NCBI GenBank assembly: GCA_020284085.1
Contig: JACEVL010000497.1
Span: forward strand, 124,001-188,000
Source of the DNA: Aporrectodea caliginosa
Lineage: Eukaryota > Annelida > Clitellata > Crassiclitellata > Lumbricidae
Length of the DNA: 64,000 nucleotides
Direction: 5' to 3'
Shown here: piece by piece, positions 35,901 through 47,124 of the stretch
Layout: the number at the start of each line of letters is the position of its first letter
Numbering within the stretch: position 1 is the first letter of the stretch
Made by a program: the position numbers and the translations under genes
Notes under the pieces: model-generated
Databases searched by the model: none
What the model was told of the DNA's origin: nothing
What the model saw: the letters and a program-made list of their open reading frames with translations, nothing else

Positions 35901-36110
35901 TAGTACCTTCAGGCACTTTAGGGGAAGCATAAATAAATTAAAAGTTTAGCATTCTGAAAGCTTATTACAATGATATCAGTAAATCATTCAGTTATTTTCA
36001 GGACTCGTGCAAAAATGCGCGGTGCTTCTACGGCGGAAGATTCCGCCACGCAGTGCATGAAGAAATTACTTCTGCGGCGGAAAGTGTTTAGCATTTTATT
36101 TAACTACGAC

Positions 36111-36166
36111 ACTAACCCTAATCCTGACCCTAACCGACCCTCACAATGCCTAATCTGACCCTAACG
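36111..36166 (+). repeat. Degenerate telomere-like CCCTAA repeats
   Basis: Five or so CTAACCC/CTGACCC-type units inside the piggyBac element, flanked by GCGGCGGAA-containing inverted sequences. Possibly a nested insertion. Confidence 0.5.
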
Positions 36167-36562
36167 ACGCCAATTGATATAAGTAACACAGCTTGGACAA
36201 TGCGCATGCGACGAAGACTACGCATGCGCAAAGGTCTCCTGTCGCGGAATTGTAACCAAAATATTACTCATTGGGGGAATTTTCCGCTGCAGAAGAATTA
36301 TCCTTCAAAAATATATGGTTTCTATAAATGAAACTGTATGGGTCAAAAATGACCCATTCCGACGTTTTAGGTGGTAGAAAAGAGCCGACGTTCTAGTGTT
36401 AACAAACTTATCGTCAACATCATCATGATACGCGTCATTGAGGCGCAGTGGAGTCCTATTTTTCATGCAGCTCCTTAGTGAGAATATCTTAAACGAAGAC
36501 AAAAATATCACTTAGTATTATATTATCGCTTTGTATTATGCGACTTCGCTTTTGTGAGCGCT

Positions 36563-37712
36563 GAGTACACGTCAAACCGATAGAGTACAGGCCAAACTAC
36601 TAGAGTACCGGCAAAACCGATAGAGTACAGGCCAAACCGATAGAGTACAGGCCAAACCGATAGAGTACACTACAAACTGATAGAGTACAGGCCAAACTAC
36701 TAGAGTACCGGCCAAACCGATAGAGTACAGGCCAAACCGATAGAGTACAGGCCAAACCTATAGAGTACACCCAAATTGATAGAGTACAGGCCAAAGTAGA
36801 GTACCGGCCAAACCGATAGAGTACACGCCAAACCGATAGAGTACAGCCCAAACCGATAGAGAACAGACCAAACCGATAGAGTACAGGCCAAACCGATAGA
36901 GTACAAGCCAAACCGATAGAGTACCGGCCAAACCGATAGAGTACAGGACAAACCGATAGAGTACAGGCCAAACGACTAGAGTACCGGCCAAACCGATAGA
37001 GTACAGGCCAAACCGATAGAGTACACGCCAAACCGATAGAGTACACTCCAAACTGATAGAGTACAGGCCAAACCGATAGAGTACCGGCCAAACCGATAGA
37101 GTACAGGCCAAACCGATAGAGTACAGGCCAAACCGATAGAGTACAGCCAAACCGATAGAGTACAGGCCAAACCGATAGAGTACACGAAAACCGATAGAGT
37201 ACAGCCCAAACCGATAGAGTACACGTCAAACCGATAGAGTACACGCCAAACCGATAGAGTACAGGCCAAACCGATAGAGTACGAGCCAAACCGATAGAGT
37301 ACGCGCCAAACCGATAGAGTACAGCCAAACCGATAGAGTACACGTCAAACCGATAGAGTACAGGCCAAACCGATTAGAGTACAGGCCAAACCGATAGAGT
37401 ACAGGCCAAACCGATAGAGTACACGTCAAACCGATAGAGTACACGCCAAACCGATAGAGTACACGCCAAACCTATAGAGTACAGGCCAAACCGATAGAGT
37501 ACACTTCAAACTGATAGAGTACATTGCAAACTACTAGAGTACCGGCCAAACCGATAGAGTACAGGCCAAACCGATAGAGTACACGTCAAACCGATAAAGT
37601 ACACGCCAAACCGAAAGAGTACACGCCAAACCGATAGAGTAAAGGCCAAACCGATAGAGTACACGCCAAACCGATAGAGTACAGCCCAAACCGATAGAGT
37701 ACACCCCAAACC
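36563..37712. repeat. 20-bp minisatellite, about 57 copies
   Basis: Unit AAACCGATAGAGTACAGGCC with variants ACACG, ACCGG and AACTACTAG. Because 20 is not a multiple of three, all frames of one strand stay open for long stretches and give apparent proteins of up to 247 residues rich in YSIGL/LSVWP. These are not genes. Confidence 0.95.
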
Positions 37713-37713
37713 G

Positions 37714-38075
37714 CGATTGTTAAGCGTTTTAGTCTTAGGCCTTAGTTGCGCTGTCGGCTCGTGGGCGCTTGGCCTAAAGTAGCCTAAACATTGGCTGACG
37801 GTAGATTGTTTTACACGTGCAGTTAGCGCGCCAAACTTAGAAACTGCTGATGACAGTGAATTTGAACTATACAGTGTAGTACAGTTGTTGTAAGGCAAGA
37901 TTTTGATGTTGTTGTTATTATCATGTTATTTGGAGTAAAACGAGACATTCAAAGCAGTCGCTGTCAATTTAATTCTTAAACGGTTAGAAGATGTGCTGTG
38001 GACTATCACATGTGGTAGATAAGAGAAGAGATCTTGAGGTAGCGCCTCTTCTAAGCGAGAAAAGAGTTGGTGACA
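37714..38075 (+). mobile_element. 5'-truncated LTR of the Gmr1-like family
   Basis: Matches the LTRs at 39772 and 47145 from CGATTGTTAAGCG to the GTTGGTGACA end, with substitutions and small indels. The first 80 bp or so are replaced by the minisatellite. No internal retroelement sequence follows, so this looks like a solo LTR remnant older than the neighbouring element. Confidence 0.75.
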
Positions 38076-38239
38076 AATGCTAATTTAATTACTTAATATT
38101 TGCTTAAGCTTCAGTTACTTATTTTGAAAAATGTTCTATTTCTGTTAGCAATGGTAGTTCGTCGGCATCACACGATTTTTGTGAATAGCTACTTACTAAG
38201 GTAAGATTTGCAATGGCCTTCAATTCTCTTAGGGGACTA

Positions 38240-38730
38240 ACCTTCAACCACGTTGTGATGTTCCTGGATAATGCTTTCAACCACGAGTTCAATACTATTG
38301 ATGTCCTGTGATGCTTCTGTAAATCGCTCAATAGCCCGAACTGTTCCGTCCATCTGGAATGCACTCCCGCAAGAAGTACCACAACTGCCCGATCCATTCT
38401 ACAAACTCACCAAAGCTGCACCTCTTGCAATATCTCAAAGGTCTTTAACTTATGACTGAAAGCTTTCTCACCAAAACATCACCTCTTGCTATCTCTTCAC
38501 AGGTCTTTCACTCAAAACTAAAAACATTGCTTTTTCACAAATGGTAACTCGATTCCTCCTCTTCCCCTCACCTCCCTCGCCGTTTCAGTTCTTAAGACCA
38601 CCCACCTGAGCTACCTGCTTTGGATCTTGACTCTCCGCCTATTGATTCTGTTTTTATTAAGAGCCTGCGAATAAGCTGGTTCCCACGACTTCCCTTTTGG
38701 GGCGCTGTTGAAAATGTCGAGATCACGATT
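38240..38730 (+). mobile_element. Decayed LINE 3' end
   Basis: A short frame (VPSIWNALPQEV and FYKLTKAAPLA) resembles the last residues of CR1/L2-type LINE proteins. The 3' part ends with GAATAAGCTGGTTCCCACG, GGGGCGCTGTTGAAAATG and CGAGATCACGATTC, the tail seen at 531. Confidence 0.5.
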
Positions 38731-39766
38731 CATCTCACAAGAACCCCTTCCTGATTCCGTCTCTTCCTCATATCTCTCTCCCTCTTCCAAATCTAAACAT
38801 CGTCCACGTATCCGCCTGACTGTCTGCCTATGTGGCCCTTGGATCTTAACCTGTAACCGATTCTGACCTTACCTGAAAATCGATTTTATTTAATTGAGTG
38901 CCTTTGAATAACGACTTGGCTTTCTTAAATTCCCACGACTAAGCTATAAACGTGCATATATAGTAATATTATTGATTAGGGAATGTGTAAAAGTGGTTTC
39001 TGAGTCATTGTTCTGCAGTTTGTTCATTTTATTCAGATGCTAATAGACTAGGTCTATTTTTTATAGAGTATTTGTTACTGTTTTCTGTAGACCGTAGCCT
39101 ACATTGCCTTTGGTTAATTATCGGTTCCTATAATTGCCATTTTAGTATTTTAATGATTTGTCCACAGCTCTGATACGCGTAAATGCGATCGATTTGAAAA
39201 ACCGGACTTATGTCTCAACGCACCTTTCTGGCTTCAACTGAGTTTATCAAGGTCAGTACCAACCTGCTTTTTGTATTTAATGGTATTGTAATGTAGCCTA
39301 TACTATAATTGTACTCTTAGGCTCACGCATTGTAGCATACATTGTTCTTCTTAATTTTCTTTACCTAGGCCTACCTTCGTCTAAGAAAATCATACTGACC
39401 TAAATTGTTCACAAAGTAATGCTAGATAATTCTGATATTTTGATAGTTATGTCTTTGTAATACGGGGTTAAATTCCGCCGGATCTCGCAGGATACGAGAT
39501 CCGGAACCTCTGATCCACCAGATTTGCCACTTTAAGTATCAGATTCGCCATCTAAAATAAGAAGCCCTGCATCTAAAATCAAAATCAAACACCCAAAATC
39601 TGCTCGACATTGATTTAATTAATTTGACAATTTAAAACTTAGTTCGGTAATTTTTCACTGCGTGTTACGTGCTTTTGTGTTGTCACATGTAACATTTTGA
39701 TCCAAATTCAATGTTCTGCAACATATCATCTAATGTCGTTTAGTAAATTTGGTGTTTGAGTACAGT
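38731..39766. other. AT-rich DNA, no gene recognised
   Basis: No ORF or repeat could be named. It carries a second weak copy of the LINE-tail motif near 38900 and a short palindrome GGATCTCGCAGGATACGAGATCC-like near 39480. Confidence 0.5.
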
Positions 39767-39940
39767 AGGCCTGTGAACAAATGTTTTGCATATATAATGA
39801 GCACAGGTGTTCCTTAGGTTGATATATATATAATGTGTATGGATTGTTAAGCGGTTTTAGTCTTAGGCCTTAGTTGCGCGTTCGGCCGGCGGGCGTTTGG
39901 CCAAAAGTAGCCTAAACATTGGCTGACGGTAGATTCTTTT

Positions 39941-39971
39941 TTATCCATCTAGTTTAACTTGCGGGAATCTT

Positions 39972-40008
<37 letters not shown>

Positions 40009-40773
40009 AATCTTGCAATCTTGCTTGAGCCACAGGCTAAAAAGTCAAATCTTGCGACGACTAATTCGATCACTTACAATCATTCAATCGTCATGAAACT
40101 TGGCAGATAGACTCGCCCTCGCAGACACTTCATTCTATAAAAATTTCAGCTCCCCAAAAAAGGCTAGCTTATAGAATCGGGGACTCAACTTTTCGAATCG
40201 GGGAATCCCCTTTTCCGATACGCAGCGTTGTGATTGGCCGCAACAAAAACGGGCGCGCTGCCTGATTAAACGCACGCTATGTCGTAAAATGAACGCGGAC
40301 TATTTTCAGAGTACACGTTATAGGATACTAAATGGATATAGTAAAAAACTTTGTTTTTACGGGCTGTATTTTATTATCTATCTAGTTTAACTTACGGAAA
40401 TCTTGTTTGAGCCACAGGCTAAAAAGTCAAATCTTGCGACGACTAATTCGATCACTTACAATCATTCAATCGTCCTGAAACTTGGCAGATAGACTCGCCC
40501 TCGCAGACACTTCATTCTATAAAAATTTCAGCTCCCCAAAAAGGCAAGCTTATAGAATCGGGGACTCAACTTTTCGAATCGGGGAATCAACTTTTCCGAT
40601 ACGCAGCGTTGTCATTGGCCGCAACAAAAACGGGCGCGCTGCCTGATTAAACGCACGCTATGACGTAAAATGAACGCGGACTATATATTTGTAGAGGTAA
40701 CTGCTTCGTAAGACGCATTATAGGATACTAGATGGATATTAGTAAAAAACTTTGTTTTTACGGGCTGTATTTT
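39941..40773. repeat. Two tandem copies of a ~400-bp element inside the 5' LTR
   Basis: Copy 1 (39941-40373) and copy 2 (40374-40773) share ATCTAGTTTAACTT, GAAACTTGGCAGATAGACTC and TTTTTACGGGCTGTATTTTA. Copy 1 has a (CTTG)n expansion and lacks the GTAGAGGTAACTGCTTCG segment of copy 2. The 3' LTR has neither. The CTAG near one end hints at a Helitron-like origin on the minus strand, but no terminal hairpin was found. Confidence 0.65.
39972..40008. repeat. (CTTG)n microsatellite
   Basis: About nine CTTG units in the first copy only. Confidence 0.9.
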
Positions 40774-41051
40774 ATTACACGTGCAGTTAGCTCGCCAAAC
40801 TTAGAAACTGCTGATGACAGTGAATTTGAACATATACAGTGTAGTAGTTGTTTTAATGCAGTAGAGTGCTGTATGTTAGAAGTTACAGTCGAGTTGTGTT
40901 TGAAGAATAACTGTGTTTAAAGAAAAACATTCAAAGAACTGTGTCAATTTAATTTTTAAACAGTTAGAAGACGTTGAGCAATTTATATGTAGAGATAAGG
41001 AAAGTTCTTGAGTTAGGTCACAACTAAGAAAGAAAGAGTTGGTGACATATT

Positions 41052-41069
41052 TGGTGACAGCGGTGGGAT
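41052..41069 (+). other. Primer binding site, tRNA-Leu type
   Basis: TGGTGACAGCGGTGGGAT lies four bases after the LTR. It matches the complement of the 3' end of a metazoan tRNA-Leu (AAG-type) with one mismatch. Confidence 0.75.
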
Positions 41070-41306
41070 TCGAAACAACGTCTGGGATTCGAAACAACGT
41101 CTGGGATTCGAAACAACGTCTGGGAACGAAACAACGTCGACTGGTGAATACGCACTTGAATCATTGGTAAATCTACGACAACGAAAGCCTCAACGACAAA
41201 GGTATAAACGTTTGTTGTTTTCAAACAAAGAACAATCCCCAATACTTCAAACACAAAAGAAAACTCGTGTTTTCCAGAAAGGAAATCACACAAGTAAAGA
41301 AGTAAG

Positions 41307-43148
41307 ATGGAGAAATTAAGTGTCAAGAAACAATCAGAACTGAAGAAGATGTCTTCTGAAAGATTAAAACAGCGCTTGTTAAAGGCTGGTTTTGAAGAAG
41401 AGAAACTGAAAGATATGTCACGTGAGGACATGTTAGAAGCGTTAGCTGAAGTCTGGCTTAAAGAAGAAGCAGAAGAAGAAGAAGGTGCTGTCGGTGGTGC
41501 TGTGGAAAAGGTTACTGAGAAACCGCCTGGGCCTATGTCTATGGAGACGATGATGCAATGGATGATGATGACAAGACAAGAAGAAAAAGAAAGAGAGGAG
41601 AAACGAAGACAAGAAGAGAAAGAAAGAGAGGAGAAACGAAGAGAAGAAGCAGAGCGTGTAAGACAAGAAGAGAAAGAAATGCGACAGGAAGAATTACGTC
41701 TTCAGAGAGAGAAAGAAGAGAAGGCAGAACGTCTTCAGAGAGAGAAAGAAGAGAAAGCAGAACAAGTTCGTGACAGGAAGAATTACGTCTTCAAAGAAGA
41801 GGCAGAACTTGAATTGCAAAAGCAGCAATTTGAAATTCAATTAGAGCAATTGAGAAGAGATAGAGAAGATGCTGAAAGGAGAAGATTAGAGCAGATGATT
41901 GAATTTGAAAGGGCGCGGAAAAGTGACGAAGAGATACGTCAGCAACAGATTGAAGAGAAGAGACTACGTGAAGAAGAAAAGGAAAAAGTGCGAATTTCAG
42001 AGTTGGAGCGAGCAGAAGAGGTTAGACAAGAAGAACTGAAATTACAGAAAGAAAGTATGGAGAGGGCGGAAGCGGAAAGACAAGAACGTTTAAAGTTGGA
42101 ACAACAAAAAATAGCATTAAAAGAAGCACAACTCAAAGAGGAGAAGCAAAATAGAGAAGCACAAGAACAAAGAAGGCAAGAAGAACGAGAAGAAGAGAAA
42201 AGGAAACAGGAAGAAAGTGAAACGATGGTTTCGAAAATAAAGAAAATTGGTGATGCCATGAAACATGTGTTACCCAAAATGCCAAACGATATGATGGAGG
42301 TGCCATTATATTTCGAAACGGTAGAGAATGCGTTTCGTAGTTTCAACGTGCAGGAACAATTCTGGGTGAAGTTACTATTGCCATTGATGACTCCGAAAGC
42401 TAGAACTGTTCTAAACAGATTGTCATTCGCTGATTTAGACGATTATGAGATCGTGAAACAGCACTTGTTAAAAGAATTCAAGTTGACACCGAGAGAGTAC
42501 AGATCGAAGTTTATTGATGCGAAGAAGACAGCTGAAGAAACGTATACAATGTTTACAGCAAGGCTGAAGAACTTGTTGAACTATTATGTGAAAAGTCGCA
42601 AAGTGGATAAGAATTTTGAGAAGCTGTTTGATTTGTTAGTGGCGGATAAGTTGAAAGAATCACTACCACCAGGTCCACTACAGTTTGTATTGTCGAAGGA
42701 AGGAACTGATTGTTACGAAGCTAGTGTTGTGGCAGACCTAGCGGACATTCATGTTAATAATCGAATTGGTTTGGCAATTCCGAATAAGACAAGTTTTGGT
42801 TTTGTTCCCAATGGCAAAAGAAATCAACAGTCCACTCCAAATTTTGGTTTTCATTGGAAGAGCAATCAAGAAACAGGAAATCAGTTCAGAAGTACAGAAG
42901 TGAAACCAAATTCTCCGGTTGTTCACGAGAATAGAGAGTCGATGATGACCAGACAACGTCAGGTATATAACAAGTCACCACCAAGGTTTGTCGCGAGAGA
43001 AGGCAATGCATCGTTTACTCCATATAAGAGAAAAGAAAGCATTGAACAACGAGGTGCAGTGGTGAAACGTTGTCACAACTGTGGATCAGACAGGCATTTA
43101 ATGAAATTCTGTCCAGTTCCTGTTACAACCTCAAATTACCAAAGTTAA
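41307..43148 (+). CDS. gag: Gag-like protein of the Gmr1-like element
   Basis: This 613-residue ORF is intact. It starts at the first ATG after the primer site. Residues about 90-310 are a long, highly charged Glu/Lys/Arg coiled coil. Residues about 330-475 look like the SCAN/capsid-like gag domain (YFETVENAFRSFNV and LLPLMTPKARTVLNRL). A zinc knuckle C-x2-C-x4-H-x4-C lies at about 589-602 (CHNCGSDRHLMKFC). The capsid domain would assemble particles and the knuckle would bind RNA. The protease frame overlaps the end at relative -1, so pol was probably made by ribosomal frameshifting; a decay frameshift is the alternative. Glu/Lys-rich coiled coils also occur in host proteins, but the knuckle and context settle it. 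Confidence 0.85.
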   Translation: MEKLSVKKQSELKKMSSERLKQRLLKAGFEEEKLKDMSREDMLEALAEVWLKEEAEEEEGAVGGAVEKVTEKPPGPMSMETMMQWMMMTRQEEKEREEKRRQEEKEREEKRREEAERVRQEEKEMRQEELRLQREKEEKAERLQREKEEKAEQVRDRKNYVFKEEAELELQKQQFEIQLEQLRRDREDAERRRLEQMIEFERARKSDEEIRQQQIEEKRLREEEKEKVRISELERAEEVRQEELKLQKESMERAEAERQERLKLEQQKIALKEAQLKEEKQNREAQEQRRQEEREEEKRKQEESETMVSKIKKIGDAMKHVLPKMPNDMMEVPLYFETVENAFRSFNVQEQFWVKLLLPLMTPKARTVLNRLSFADLDDYEIVKQHLLKEFKLTPREYRSKFIDAKKTAEETYTMFTARLKNLLNYYVKSRKVDKNFEKLFDLLVADKLKESLPPGPLQFVLSKEGTDCYEASVVADLADIHVNNRIGLAIPNKTSFGFVPNGKRNQQSTPNFGFHWKSNQETGNQFRSTEVKPNSPVVHENRESMMTRQRQVYNKSPPRFVAREGNASFTPYKRKESIEQRGAVVKRCHNCGSDRHLMKFCPVPVTTSNYQS

Positions 43149-44113
43149 AACAAGAAAATTCGAGGGTGAATCGAATTCAAGTGGTTGACAATTCAGAAAG
43201 TCAAGCCACAGAACATCAGAACAATGAAACTGAAGTAAAGTCAGTGATGAAATGTCACCTTTCACCTGATATTCAGAAAGAAATTCTATTGGACAATGGA
43301 ATGCAGAAAGAAATGGCTGGAAAAGATGAAAGTACAGCATTGAAGAAAGTGTTATTGCAGTACGTCGAGGTAGAGATTCGTGGAACAGCAGGAAAAGAAC
43401 CAGTGAAAGTAAAAGCACTTATTGATTCTGGAGCAGAGGTTCCGGTGATTAGTGAAGAATTACTGGAAGGCATGAAGGTGGAGCAGATTGGAAAAGTGAA
43501 CTTACAATGCGTGGCAGGAGATGCCATTCCTGCAAAGTTGGTGAAAGTTGATGTAAGGCTGTGTTGTAACGATGTGGAAGAAGAGGTAATTCCGCATAAA
43601 GTCAAATGTTCACTTACACCTTATGTAACATTGATGTGTGCTAGTATTGCAAAAATGGGAAGCACAGAAAGATTCTTGTTGCATCCAGAAATCATTGCAG
43701 AACTTAAAGCCGTGCCACAAGTGAAAATGATACAAGGAGATGTGCAAGCGAATGTAACGACGAGATTGCAGAGTCAGCGAAAGAAAGTGGTAGAAGTCGA
43801 AGAGGAAAGTGAAACTGAAAGTTCAAGTGAAGAGGAAAACGAAAGTGATGATCAACAAAGTTTAATGCAAGATGGAATAACAGCAGAAATGAGTGAACAA
43901 GAGATGGCTGCATGCAAGAATGGTAATCTAAATGAAACGAAAGAGGATAATGAATGTGATGTGGAGATAGCAGATTTGTTTGAAGAAGATGAGAAAGATG
44001 AAGAACAACAGATGCAGATTGCAGACGCAAAGAAATTCGAAGAACAGCAGAGACAAGATGAATCATTGAAAGTATGGTGGAATTTAGCGCCAGATAAAGA
44101 ATCTGAATTCTGC
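43070..44113 (+). pseudogene. pro: Retropepsin-type protease region of pol, truncated by a SINE
   Basis: The frame is open from within the end of gag. LIDSGAEVPVISEE, with the catalytic Asp near 43424, marks a retroviral-type aspartic protease. A Glu/Asp-rich linker of about 130 residues follows. Protein resemblance ends at about 44113, where the SINE begins, although the frame runs on to a stop at 44347 inside the SINE. The true pol continues on the far side of the SINE in another frame. The first 20 or so residues overlap gag and may not be translated. Confidence 0.75.
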
Positions 44114-44403
44114 GTGGGGCGCGGTGGTGTAGGGGTATGTTCGGTGCCTTGCAGCCGGAGGGTTGCGGGTTCGAATCCACCTCAAGGGGTATGTTTGGTG
44201 CCTTGCAGCCGGAGGGTTGCGGGTTCGACGAATCTACCTCAAGCCGCCGCGGAGGGACCCTGGGCAAGTCCTTCACTCGCAATTGCTCATGCGATTCGGC
44301 GTGAAACTCCGATTCAGTGTCCGCGCTGTAGTCGGGAGCGCCTCTGAGTAGAAATCTTGAAGGGGCGCTATATAAATATCTGAAATGAATGAATGAATGA
44401 ATG
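44114..44403 (+). mobile_element. tRNA-derived SINE inserted in pol, with duplicated B-box block
   Basis: Head GTGGGGCGCGGTGGTGTAGG, B box GGGTTCGAATCC, then a second copy of about 50 bp carrying GGGTATGTTTGGTGCCTTGC and a second B box (GGGTTCGACGAATC). The normal body, GGGGCGCTATATAAATATC and a (GAAT)n tail follow. It is the only plus-strand full member of the family here. Confidence 0.85.
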
Positions 44404-46541
44404 TAAATGGCTTACTGTACAAGAGATATCGAATATTAGAGCAAACGATATATCAATTGGTGTTACCAAAAGAGCGACGAATTAAAGTGATGGAGTTGGC
44501 TCACGAATCAGTATTTGGAGGACATCTTGGAGAAGAGAAAACTAGAGAACGAATAAAGTTGTCTTTTACGTGGCCAAAGATGAGAAGAGATATAGTGAAA
44601 TTTTGCAAATCATGTGAGAAATGTCAGTTAAAGGCAAGAAGTTTGGTGATGGACAGGGTTCCTATCACTCCAATTCCAAGAGAAGATGTAGCCTTCAGAA
44701 GAATTACGATGGATTGTGTAGGACCAATCGAGCCAGCATCTGCTGCAGGTCACAAGTATTGTTTATGTATTGTCGATTCTTGCACCAGATGGCCTACAGT
44801 GTTTCTCTTGAAATCATTAACTGCAAAAGCTGTGTGTGATGCTTTGATGGAGTTGTTCATGAACGTTGGTGTACCTTCTGTGATCACAAGTGACCAAGGA
44901 ACAAATTTTACTGCGAGTCTGACAAGAGAATTTCTGAATTTAATGGGGTGTAGTCCAAGATTTGACACGCCAGGTCATCCAGAGGCAGCTGGATTAGTAG
45001 AAAGATGGAACCAAACATTCAAGAAAATGATCCATCATGTAATTGTTGACAATCCAAGGCAATGGCACAAAGTAATTCCGTTTACAGTGTGGGCATTACG
45101 AGAAGTACCGAATGCAACTACTGGAATTGCTCCTTATATGTTGGTGTATGGAAAGATTCCGCGTGGACCACTGGCAATTCTAAAAGAAAGTTGGACAAGA
45201 GAAATTAATTTACCACCTCATATTGGAATCCAACCAGAAAAGTACTTGAAGGACATGAAAGCAAATATGGAAAAAGCATTACTGTTTGCAGAATCATATT
45301 CACGAGAGAAGCAATTACAGTATACGAATCAATACAACAAAAGAGCGAAACATAAAGAATTTGAACCGGGTGAAAAAGTTATTGTGTTGTATCCGACGTC
45401 AACAAATAAACTGATTTCACGATGGCATGGTCCATGTACTGTCATACAACGAAGGTCAAAGTACTCTTATTTGATTGACATGGGTGACGATTGTCGAAAG
45501 ATAATTCACGCAAATAAAATCAGAAAGTACATTACAAGAGCAATGAGTTGTGGACTAATCGTTGAAGAAGATGAAGACTTTGGTTCAGTGGTTGAACTGC
45601 TGACGAAGAATGACTTACAAGATGAAAAGAATTCACTGAATCTCGATCATGATCAAATTAGCCATTTGACACTGATTCAACAAAAACAATTGCTGGAAGT
45701 ATTGAACAAATATTCTGATCGATTTTCTGAAAAGCCTGGACTATGTACATTGGTTGAACATGAAATTGAACTGAAACCGGAATTTCGTGAAAAAGAATTT
45801 ATGGCTTACCGAATTCCACTCATCTATCGAGCAGAAGTTGAACGACAAATTAAAGAAATGCTTCAAGCCAACATTATAAAACCATCTTCGAGCAGAATGG
45901 CAAGTCCGTTGGTAATTGTTAAAAAGAAAGACGGTTCTCTGAGACTTGCCTGTGACTACAGATACATTAATTCGTTCACTGTGGATTGTAAATATCCGAT
46001 GCCAATTGTGAAAGATGTTTTGCACAAAGTTGGAAAATCAAATGTGATCTCGATTTTTGACTGTCGAAGTGCTTACTGGACTTGTCCTGTTAAGCAAACT
46101 GATCAATGGAAAACTGCTTTTGTTACTCATAATGGACTGTACGAGTTTACTCGCGTTCCTTTCGGAATGATCAACTCAGGAAGAACATTTGTTAAAGCAA
46201 TTAACATGGTTTTACAGCCTATAAATGAATTTGCTGAGCCCTATGTAGATGACATTGCTGTGCATTCAGATGATTGGAAGATTCATTTACAGCATTTAGA
46301 TGCATTTTTAATGCAAATGAGACTGCATAACATTACCCTGAACTTAAAGAAATGTATCTTTGGTAAGAGTGAGGTAAGGTTCATCGGTCATGTGGTTGGT
46401 TCTGGAACGATTCAAATGAATCCAGATAGAATTGAAAGTTTAATTAATTTGAAAATCCCAGAAACGAAGAAACAAGTTTTGGTTACTATAGACAGTTTAT
46501 CAAAGATTTTGCACAGATTGCGAAGCCTTTATCTGATTTAA
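44397..46541 (+). pseudogene. pol: Integrase then reverse transcriptase (pol) of the Gmr1-like element
   Basis: This 714-residue frame uses an ATG made by the SINE tail, so its true start is upstream in the broken pol. Integrase comes first: HHCC zinc site (H36, H43, C73, C76) and catalytic D106, D166 and E202 (59 and 35 residues between). Reverse transcriptase follows from about residue 450, with D555 in FDCRSAY, the VPFGMINSG motif and YVDDI (D618, D619). In ordinary Ty3/gypsy elements integrase lies after RNase H. The frame breaks near 46475 by a small deletion plus frameshift in the RT-RNase H linker, so the last 20 or so residues are out of frame. It belongs to the mobile element and is inactive. 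Confidence 0.88.
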
Positions 46542-47029
46542 CAAGCAAACATGTTTCAGATAAGATTGATTGGACTGATAGACATCAACAGGCATTTAAT
46601 TTACTTAAAGATGCTGTACGCTCTAAAGTTGTTTTATATGATTTTGATGTTGGAAAACCTTTTAATTTGTACTGTGATAGCAGTGATTTTGCAGTAGGAG
46701 CTGTTTTAACGCAGATGGATGATAAGGGAATAGAGCGCCCTGTGTCATTTATAAGTCAGAAGTTGACAGACACCCAGAAGAGATGGGCAGTTACTGTAGA
46801 GAAAGAAGCCTATGCTATTGTTTGGGCTCTAAATAAGTTGAAAGAGATAATCATTGGATCTAAAGTTCACATCTTTACAGATCACAATCCTTTAACTTAT
46901 CTGACTGAATCTATGTCTAAGTCTGCTAAACTAGTGCGTTGGGCTTTGGCACTGCAAACTTTTGATGTAGAAGTTAATTATAAGAAAGAACGATTAAATG
47001 TTGTAGCAGATTGTTTATCTAGATTATAA
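46478..47029 (+). pseudogene. pol: RNase H domain of pol, frame-shifted from RT
   Basis: Open to the stop at 47029. YCDSSDFAVGAVLTQ, EKEAYAIVWAL and FTDHNPLTYL carry the catalytic Asp-Glu-Asp of a Ty3/gypsy RNase H. It ends NVVADCLSRL with no integrase behind it, which confirms that pol ends at RNase H in this element. Confidence 0.85.
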
Positions 47030-47124
47030 GATTGTTTATTTTACTGTATTATATAGTATTAAGTTTATTGCATAATTTAGTACATGATGATTTCGCAAAT
47101 TTTTAAGTTTAATTTGCTCAATCC

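Larger units (their letters stand above)
34860..36398 (+). mobile_element. Internally deleted piggyBac element
   Basis: Termini CACTAGAACGTCGGC and its inverse complement lie directly inside TTAA target sites (34856-34859, 36399-36402). Next to them are GGGTCATTTTTGACCC palindromes, one repeated near 35056. The 1539-bp element keeps a broken N-terminal piece of a piggyBac transposase. It cannot move by itself. Confidence 0.85.
39772..41047 (+). repeat. 5' LTR of the Gmr1-like element, interrupted
   Basis: About 440 bp of LTR sequence in two pieces, roughly 39772-39940 and 40774-41047. An inserted tandem repeat separates them. It ends GTTGGTGACA. Confidence 0.85.

Noticed and set aside
36600..37898. 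Minus-strand ORFs of up to 247 residues rich in YSIGLACTLSVW
   Set aside because: They are readings of a 20-bp minisatellite in shifting frames, with no domain or normal composition.
43704..44282. 192-residue minus-strand ORF opposite protease and SINE
   Set aside because: Antisense of the Glu-rich pol linker; no domain.
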